Source: Lysobacterales bacterium | Lineage (GTDB): Bacteria > Pseudomonadota > Gammaproteobacteria > Xanthomonadales > SZUA-36 | Direction: 5' to 3' | NCBI GenBank assembly: GCA_013213875.1 | Contig: JABSSV010000050.1 | Span: forward strand, 1 to 11,318 | Length of the DNA: 11,318 bases | Shown here: piece after piece, positions 7,077 to 11,318 of the stretch | Position numbering within the stretch: the stretch's first letter is position 1 | How the letters are laid out: each line of letters begins with the position of its first letter | The notes under the pieces: model-generated | What the model was told of the DNA's origin: nothing | The model's input: only the letters and a program-made list of their open reading frames with translations | Database searches by the model: none | Made by a program: the position numbers and the translations under genes

Positions 7077-7103
7077 AGTATAAACCGCGAAAACAAGCCC
7101 GGG
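7075..7103 (-). promoter_or_regulatory. Promoter-like block upstream of FG-GAP paralogue A
   Basis: The plus-strand pattern TGAGTATA-a-ACCGC-N9-CCCGGG is shared, with the same spacing, with 2341-2369. On the minus strand it gives TATACT (7077-7082) as a -10 box, 105 bases before the ATG, with CCCGGG 15 bases upstream of it and no standard -35. Confidence 0.45.
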
Positions 7104-7108
7104 GCACT

Positions 7109-7122
7109 TGCATGGACATGCA
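7109..7122. promoter_or_regulatory. Perfect palindrome upstream of the paralogue A promoter
   Basis: TGCATG-GA-CATGCA is a perfect inverted repeat with a two-base centre, 26 bases upstream of the -10 candidate, where an activator would bind. It also lies just past the stop of the DUF2235 gene, so a 3'-end role cannot be excluded. Confidence 0.35.
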
Positions 7123-7138
7123 TCGCCAGTAGCTCTTG

Positions 7139-8155
7139 CTAATGCACCAACTCAATCTGATCCCAGTCAGCATCCACCCGTTGCAGCAACTCACGCAGCG
7201 GGGCGCAGCGCCGACGGTAGCTTTTTATGTCTTCTTCCCAGCGCTGGCGTACCGAATGATGGATGGGGCCTTGAATTTGACGCCGGCGCGCAGCGCGAGC
7301 GCGGTAAATCCCGCGACGACTGTCATACAGCTGACCCGCGTGGTTGGGTGCCATGCGCGCCAGCGCATGATCGGTAAAGCCCAGCCCCTCTAGCGCCGCT
7401 TCCCGCGCGATCCATTGCAGCGGCAGGTCGCTGAGCCCCCGATCCGCGTAGGAGCCGCCGACATTGCTGTGGACACCGGCAAACCAGACCTGCTGCAGGT
7501 CCAGACCCGGTTTGCGGTCCCACAGGGTGGGCTCAAAATCCTGCCGGCATTCATCGATGGCCAGCGCATGGCGCGCGTGTTCAATAATGCGGCTCGGCGC
7601 CGTGTCATGAAAAAGGAACTCCTTCTGTCCCAGCACGCCCCAGAAGGGTACCGGTATGCCCAGCGCTCCCACCGTATCCCAGACGCCCATAAACCGAATG
7701 GGCGTCAGATCAGACCAGGCATGGGCAGCTCGAAAGGCCCGTGCCTCAGGCGCATCCGGATGACTGGCTGCGTTACGTTTTCGGTAAAGCGCATAGGCCG
7801 CAGGAATCTGCGCCGCATGCTGGGGCATTAATAATCCGCAATTACGAATAAAACCGGCCAGGGAGCGGGCCGTATAGGCCCCACGGCTAAAACCAAAAAA
7901 ATAGAGCGTATCGCCCGGGTGATAGTTATGAACCAGAAAACGGTAACAATCGAGAATGTTTTTATCGATACCGGCGCCCGACAGACCTCCGCGCAAGCGT
8001 TTGCGATCCGTGCCGACCCCCCAGTCATAGAAGGCCACCTGCTTAAAGCCCTCATGCTGCGCTTCCAGACCGCGCGCCAAATGCAGCACATTGCTTTCAT
8101 GCCCGTGCCGTGGCGAGTTCCAGGTGCCATCGCAAAAAATGGCGATACGCTTCAC
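7139..8155 (-). CDS. DUF2235 alpha/beta-hydrolase family protein (Tle1-like fold)
   Basis: This is a 338-residue predicted serine hydrolase. I choose the GTG at 8155, giving MKRIAIFCDGTWNSP, the usual family start, over an upstream TTG at 8179 that would add a run of arginines. The DUF2235 landmarks are in order: FCDGTWN (7-13), the nucleophile elbow YFFGFSRGAYTARSLAGF with Ser90 (85-102), FMGVWDTVGALG with Asp160 (155-166), and VWFAGVHSNVGGSYAD with His229 (223-238). These give a complete Ser-Asp-His triad. The family includes type VI secretion phospholipase effectors (Tle1), but many members, like this one, stand alone. No Vgr, Hcp or immunity gene is visible. There is no signal peptide or transmembrane segment. 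The C-terminus is strongly basic (residues 281-316). The H-NS gene ends 75 bases upstream with only a weak hairpin between, so read-through is likely. Phospholipase activity is possible but not shown. Confidence 0.9.
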   Translation of the reverse strand: MKRIAIFCDGTWNSPRHGHESNVLHLARGLEAQHEGFKQVAFYDWGVGTDRKRLRGGLSGAGIDKNILDCYRFLVHNYHPGDTLYFFGFSRGAYTARSLAGFIRNCGLLMPQHAAQIPAAYALYRKRNAASHPDAPEARAFRAAHAWSDLTPIRFMGVWDTVGALGIPVPFWGVLGQKEFLFHDTAPSRIIEHARHALAIDECRQDFEPTLWDRKPGLDLQQVWFAGVHSNVGGSYADRGLSDLPLQWIAREAALEGLGFTDHALARMAPNHAGQLYDSRRGIYRARAARRRQIQGPIHHSVRQRWEEDIKSYRRRCAPLRELLQRVDADWDQIELVH

Positions 8156-8190
8156 CGCAGAACCCCGGCGCCGTCGCAACCAACATGCAA

Positions 8191-8208
8191 CGCCCGCCTA
8201 AGCGGGCG
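8191..8208 (-). terminator. Hairpin between the H-NS and DUF2235 genes
   Basis: CGCCCGC-CTAA-GCGGGCG is a perfect seven-base stem with a four-base loop, starting 22 bases past the H-NS stop. On the minus strand it is followed by GTTGCATGTTGGTT, a poor U-tract. It looks like a partial terminator or processing site that would lower DUF2235 expression relative to H-NS. Confidence 0.5.
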
Positions 8209-8230
8209 CTGCCTTACCGCAACAAGCGCG

Positions 8231-8584
8231 CTAGGCGGCGATCTTCTTGTCACTGAGTTTGCCGCCAGCGGCCAGATAATCCTCTACCCAACGGGGCTTC
8301 CGGCCACGACCAGACCAGGTCTGGGACTTGTCTTTCGGGTTGCGGTATTTTGGCGCGACCGGTTTGCGGGCTTTTTTCGACGCGCCGGTCTTTCGGCCAC
8401 CGCTGAAGTAATCTGCCAACGCTTTGCGCGACAGGCCGCGACTGGCCGCAAAGGCGATCACCTCCTCAAACTTTGCGGACGCCTCCTCGCGCCGCTTCGC
8501 CTCAATCATGGCTGCCACGTCTTTTTGATGGGCCTCCAACTCAGCAGCCGTCGCTTTCTTGAGGTCGATTTTTTTAATTGCCAT
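8231..8584 (-). CDS. H-NS family histone-like nucleoid-structuring protein
   Basis: This is a 117-residue nucleoid-associated protein that binds AT-rich DNA and generally silences transcription. The N-terminal half (about 7-57) is helical and charged (ATAAELEAHQKDVAAMIEAKRREE), as expected of the H-NS oligomerisation coiled coil. A Lys/Arg-rich linker follows (62-78). The C-terminal DNA-binding domain (79-111) has the family core KYRNPKDKSQTWSGRGRKP at 79-97, with the R-G-R minor-groove hook at 93-95, followed by W99 and YLAAGGKLSD (103-112). Length and order match the family. The ATG at 8584 has GGAG nine bases upstream. The gene sits between the secreted DUF11-repeat gene and the DUF2235 gene, all on one strand. 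Long A/T tracts upstream (8663-8690) could be its own binding site, consistent with the autoregulation known for H-NS proteins. It may be the region's own silencer, but that is inference. Confidence 0.95.
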   Translation of the reverse strand: MAIKKIDLKKATAAELEAHQKDVAAMIEAKRREEASAKFEEVIAFAASRGLSRKALADYFSGGRKTGASKKARKPVAPKYRNPKDKSQTWSGRGRKPRWVEDYLAAGGKLSDKKIAA

Positions 8585-8700
8585 TATTAATACTCCGGTT
8601 TATTTCGGGGACAAATAGATATAATCAATAAATGATAAAGCAGACGGGGTGAAAACCCATGCTTTTTTTTAAAAAATTGGGATTATTTTTTCTAACCGCC
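8585..8700 (-). promoter_or_regulatory. AT-rich regulatory region of the H-NS gene
   Basis: This stretch is sharply AT-rich compared with its surroundings. T8 followed by A6 (8663-8676) and another T-run (8685-8691) should bend DNA and suit H-NS binding. No clean minus-strand -35/-10 pair stands out; TATATC (8618-8623) is a weak -10. The plus strand has a perfect TATAAT (8620-8625). Confidence 0.45.
8647..8670 (+). terminator. Terminator-like hairpin plus T8 on the plus strand
   Basis: GGGT-GAAA-ACCC (8647-8658, GNRA-type loop) is followed by ATGC and T8 (8663-8670). It has the form of an intrinsic terminator for plus-strand RNA, but the stem is only four base pairs and no plus-strand gene precedes it. 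It could limit antisense transcription into the DUF11 gene, or be chance. Confidence 0.3.
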
Positions 8701-8723
8701 AGGAGATGTATTTAAATCTGACC

Positions 8724-8774
8724 GGCCTGCCAGGGCCTGCCAAGGCCAGCCGCGTGCGGGTTGTGATCGCCCGC
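8724..8774 (-). terminator. GGCC direct repeats and hairpin after the DUF11-repeat gene
   Basis: GGCCTGCCA occurs at 8724-8732 and 8734-8742, with a third GGCC at 8744, a ten-base period. GCGGG/CCCGC (8756-8760 and 8770-8774) forms a hairpin. Both lie past the stop of the DUF11-repeat gene, but neither is followed by a T-run on the minus strand. Termination there is plausible but unproven. Confidence 0.25.
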
Positions 8775-8837
8775 GCCGGTGACACCCGCTGCTGTGCTTG
8801 AGCCGCTTACGCGCTGAGCATCGCCGCTGCTTTGTCC

Positions 8838-11219
8838 TCAGGGCCTGGCAAAGCGCAGCCAGCCCAGACCCAGCAACAAGCCCACAAGCAGAAAACGGAC
8901 TGCATGCTGCAGACCGGGAATGCCCACGGCCGGCTGCGGCCTTGCGGCCACACGCACCGTGGCAGCAGCCAGCTGCGGTGCAGCGCCGGCGCCCAGCACG
9001 CTGGCGACATTATCGATCACCGCACCATCGCTGACCGTCGCCGCCACCCGGGTGCGCACCGTTAATTCACCGCTGGCGCGCGCGGGCAAAGTGCCGAGCA
9101 TCCAGCGCACGGTCCTGGACTGCGGTTCGAAAATGCCGCCGCTGGTGGCGCTGACAAATTCCAGCTCGGGCGGTAACTGGTCACTGATTTTTACGTCAGT
9201 CGCCTGATCGGAGCCGTCATTGCCATAGCGCAGCAGGTAGTCCAGCTCCGAACCGGACTGAACCACCGGTCGCGCCGCCTTCTTCTGGAGGCGTAGATTC
9301 GGCAGACTGGCCACCAGCGTGTCCACAATGGGCGCCTGTGCTGGCGGTGTTTGGTCGCTAGTAATGGAGGCCGCATTGTGCAATACCGTACCGCTAGGCA
9401 CCGTAGCATCCACCTGCACGGTCACGAGGACGAGACGCAGCCCGCCGGGCGGCAAATTGACCGTAGGCCAGGTGACGATACCACTGCCCGGTGCTGTTTC
9501 CTGCCCACCATCGGAGGCCTCAATAAATCGGGTTTGGTCCGGCAGGCTATCGGTAATACGTACCTGAGTCGCGCTACTGGCACCTATATTTCTTGCCCTC
9601 AAGAGGTAGCTGAACCGCTCACCAGGCGCTACGATCGGGGCTTCAGCAGTCTTAGTTAGTGTCAGAACCGGCAGAGACGAAGCCTGGACTCGAAAGCGAT
9701 CACTGACTGGAAACCCGGTAGACGCTTCGATGGTGGCCAGTGTGGTCAGCACCGCTCCATTCTCAATCGCACGATCAAACTTTACCGTGACGCGTCGGGA
9801 TCCGGAGGCACCTGAGGGGAATGCGCCGAGAGACCAGCGTAAAGCGCCACCCTCTGGCGTCGCACCGGACGTGGCGGACAAGAGCGAACTGGAGGGCGGC
9901 AGATATACCCGCAGCATCGTGTCCTCGGCTCGATTGCCGCCATTCTCATAGTCCACCGTGTAGGTCAGCACCTCACCCGGTGAAACAAACTGCGTGGGCG
10001 CTTCAACGTGCAGCAAAAAGCGCGGTGCCGGGAACAGATTTACCAGCACTCCAGCCCCGTCTGAAATGCCGTTAGCGATGTCTGCTGTGGCTTCAAATTC
10101 AATTTGCGTATCGTCCGGGAGTGGCGCGTCAACGCGGACTGTCATAACCACCGTTGCCGTTTGCAACGGCGGCAGATCACCCAGGTCCCATACCAGGCGG
10201 GAGCCGTTAAGGACACCGCCGCCGAGATTGCTGACATACTGCGTGTTCACGGGCACGTCCGCTTCCACCCGCAGCGCTTCAGCAGCATTGGGGCTGCTGT
10301 TGCGCACGCTGGTCGTAAATTGCAGCAGATCGCCAGGGACGATGTTGCTACCGGAGGCGCTAACGTCCACTTCGATGTCCGCGCGACTGCTGATTTTTAC
10401 ACTGACCGTATTGCTCGCGAGCGACTCCGTTTCATCGCTATCCAGCACAGCCTGATTTTCGAGCACGGCCCCATCGGCTGCACCGGCCACCAGAACTGAC
10501 AGGGTCACCGCGCCAGACTGACCCCGGTCCAGCGCCGCCAGCTCCCAGCGCACTGTGCGGGTGGCGCTGTCATAGCGCCCCCCGTTAGAGGCGCTGGCAA
10601 AGCTCAATCCTTCAGCAAGTACATCGGTGAGCACCAGATTGGTCGCTAAGCCACCAAAGTTGGAGACATTGAGCGTATAGACGATTTCATCGCCGTTTTC
10701 TGCGGATTCGCGAGAGGCTGCCTTGCCAATGAACAGGTTGGGACCGCTATCCACCCGGGTGCTCACCGTATTGGAGAGAATGTCGCCCGTCTCAAGACTG
10801 CGAAGGCGGGCCGTATTGGTGATATCGGTACCTGGCGTGGTGGTTTGCACACGCGAATTAACCAGTACAGAACCAGTCTGCCCCGGTGCGAGCAGGGGTA
10901 GACTCCAGCGCACCACGGCACCGATCGCAGCTTGCGCGCCGATGGTGCCGCCCCCGGTGGCCGACTCAAAGGCCAACAGTGGCGACAGGGTGTCTTCCAG
11001 CTCCAGGCCGATAGCAGCTTGATCGCCGGTATTGGTCACGGTGATTTGGTAGATCAGTGCATCGCCGGGCTGGACCACCGGCACAGAAGCGGTTTTTTCA
11101 ACCAGCAGCACCGGCTGCGCGAAGGCCGTCGTGACCGCCCCTGCAAGCGAGGTCACCAGCAGGGCAAGACAGCCGAGCAGCGAAAACCGCTTGGGAGAAA
11201 GAAATGACGGCATAGGCAT
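8838..11219 (-). CDS. Secreted DUF11-repeat protein with C-terminal membrane/sorting-like tail
   Basis: This is a long surface-type protein of six DUF11-like (B_ant_repeat) beta-sandwich repeats of about 118 residues. Numbered from the possible GTG at 11246, they span roughly 46-165, 168-285, 288-402, 406-521, 524-645 and 648-766. Typical elements recur: KTA...V.PGD.L.Y...V.N.G at each repeat start, then a D.LP...F..A..GG segment, W.L..L.PG and a closing NTV or NxAS. The Sec signal has core FSLLGCLALLVTSLAG and likely cleavage at AFA (43). The start is uncertain: ATG at 11219 or 11213 gives a sensible signal peptide, but neither has a good ribosome site. The tail, after a VGIPG motif (774-778), is a hydrophobic helix VRFLLVGLLLGLGWL (783-797) ending RFARP. 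This order of short motif, helix and basic end recalls IPTL/PEP-CTERM sorting tails, though it fits none exactly. A minimal reading is an envelope-anchored stalk with repeats facing outward. Confidence 0.9.
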   Translation of the reverse strand: MPMPSFLSPKRFSLLGCLALLVTSLAGAVTTAFAQPVLLVEKTASVPVVQPGDALIYQITVTNTGDQAAIGLELEDTLSPLLAFESATGGGTIGAQAAIGAVVRWSLPLLAPGQTGSVLVNSRVQTTTPGTDITNTARLRSLETGDILSNTVSTRVDSGPNLFIGKAASRESAENGDEIVYTLNVSNFGGLATNLVLTDVLAEGLSFASASNGGRYDSATRTVRWELAALDRGQSGAVTLSVLVAGAADGAVLENQAVLDSDETESLASNTVSVKISSRADIEVDVSASGSNIVPGDLLQFTTSVRNSSPNAAEALRVEADVPVNTQYVSNLGGGVLNGSRLVWDLGDLPPLQTATVVMTVRVDAPLPDDTQIEFEATADIANGISDGAGVLVNLFPAPRFLLHVEAPTQFVSPGEVLTYTVDYENGGNRAEDTMLRVYLPPSSSLLSATSGATPEGGALRWSLGAFPSGASGSRRVTVKFDRAIENGAVLTTLATIEASTGFPVSDRFRVQASSLPVLTLTKTAEAPIVAPGERFSYLLRARNIGASSATQVRITDSLPDQTRFIEASDGGQETAPGSGIVTWPTVNLPPGGLRLVLVTVQVDATVPSGTVLHNAASITSDQTPPAQAPIVDTLVASLPNLRLQKKAARPVVQSGSELDYLLRYGNDGSDQATDVKISDQLPPELEFVSATSGGIFEPQSRTVRWMLGTLPARASGELTVRTRVAATVSDGAVIDNVASVLGAGAAPQLAAATVRVAARPQPAVGIPGLQHAVRFLLVGLLLGLGWLRFARP

Positions 11220-11318
11220 AGGGAATCGTGTTACTACCCGGCCCACGATAGCAGATCGCAGCGATTGGAAGGGGCCTTTTGATCATAACCGGCAAATTTT
11301 TCAGAACGCCAGCACCCA
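11220..11318 (-). promoter_or_regulatory. Leader of the DUF11-repeat gene at the window edge
   Basis: The minus strand has TATGAT (one mismatch to the -10 consensus) within GGTTATGATC about 50-60 bases before the ATG candidates, following an A-rich stretch (GAAAAATTT). No -35 hexamer at the proper distance is convincing, and no gene is seen in this short end. Confidence 0.25.

Noticed and set aside
7139..8155. Type VI secretion effector cluster
   Set aside because: Only the DUF2235 domain is present. No VgrG, Hcp, PAAR, chaperone or immunity-like gene is in the window.
8838..11219. DNA-level tandem repeat or CRISPR array in the DUF11 gene
   Set aside because: The six repeats are visible only at protein level, each about 118 residues and diverged. 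There are no regular short DNA repeats with spacers.

Overview
This is a GC-rich proteobacterial window, most likely gammaproteobacterial. The evidence is the GC-rich coding style, an H-NS family protein with a W-S-G-R-G-R DNA-binding core, Shine-Dalgarno driven starts and Sec/Tat signal peptides. No marker gene fixes the genus. All eight recognisable genes lie on the minus strand, so transcription runs from the right edge to the left edge. I see no rRNA, tRNA, CRISPR array or intact mobile element.

Layout in transcription order, right to left. (1) 8838-11219: a large secreted protein of six DUF11-type repeats with a C-terminal membrane segment. (2) 8231-8584: an H-NS family nucleoid protein with an AT-rich upstream region. 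(3) 7139-8155: a DUF2235 alpha/beta-hydrolase (Tle1-like fold family) that may be read through from the H-NS gene. (4) and (5) 4843-6972 and 2460-4532: two tandem, paralogous secreted proteins with FG-GAP-like propeller repeats and a shared C-terminal module that ends in the same five residues. (6) 1309-2316: a secreted DUF1254/DUF1214 protein. (7) 854-1213: a small Cupin_3 protein. (8) 44-787: the N-terminal part of a Tat-exported flavoprotein resembling spermidine dehydrogenase, cut off by a stop after 247 codons.

Five of the eight products carry a Sec or Tat export signal, so this is mainly a cell-envelope or secreted-protein region. The least familiar part is the tandem pair at 2460-6972. 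Its upstream regions hold the most regulatory structure. A gapped promoter-like block, TGAGTATA-R-ACCGC-N9-CCCGGG on the plus strand, occurs upstream of both the first paralogue (7075-7103) and the DUF1254 gene (2341-2369). Those two genes also share nearly the same ribosome-binding segment. Nested inverted repeats fill the 310-base gap between the two paralogues. These links suggest that paralogue A, and perhaps paralogue B, is expressed together with the DUF1254 gene, but that is inference from sequence alone. Functions beyond family level cannot be assigned for the paralogues or the DUF1254 protein.
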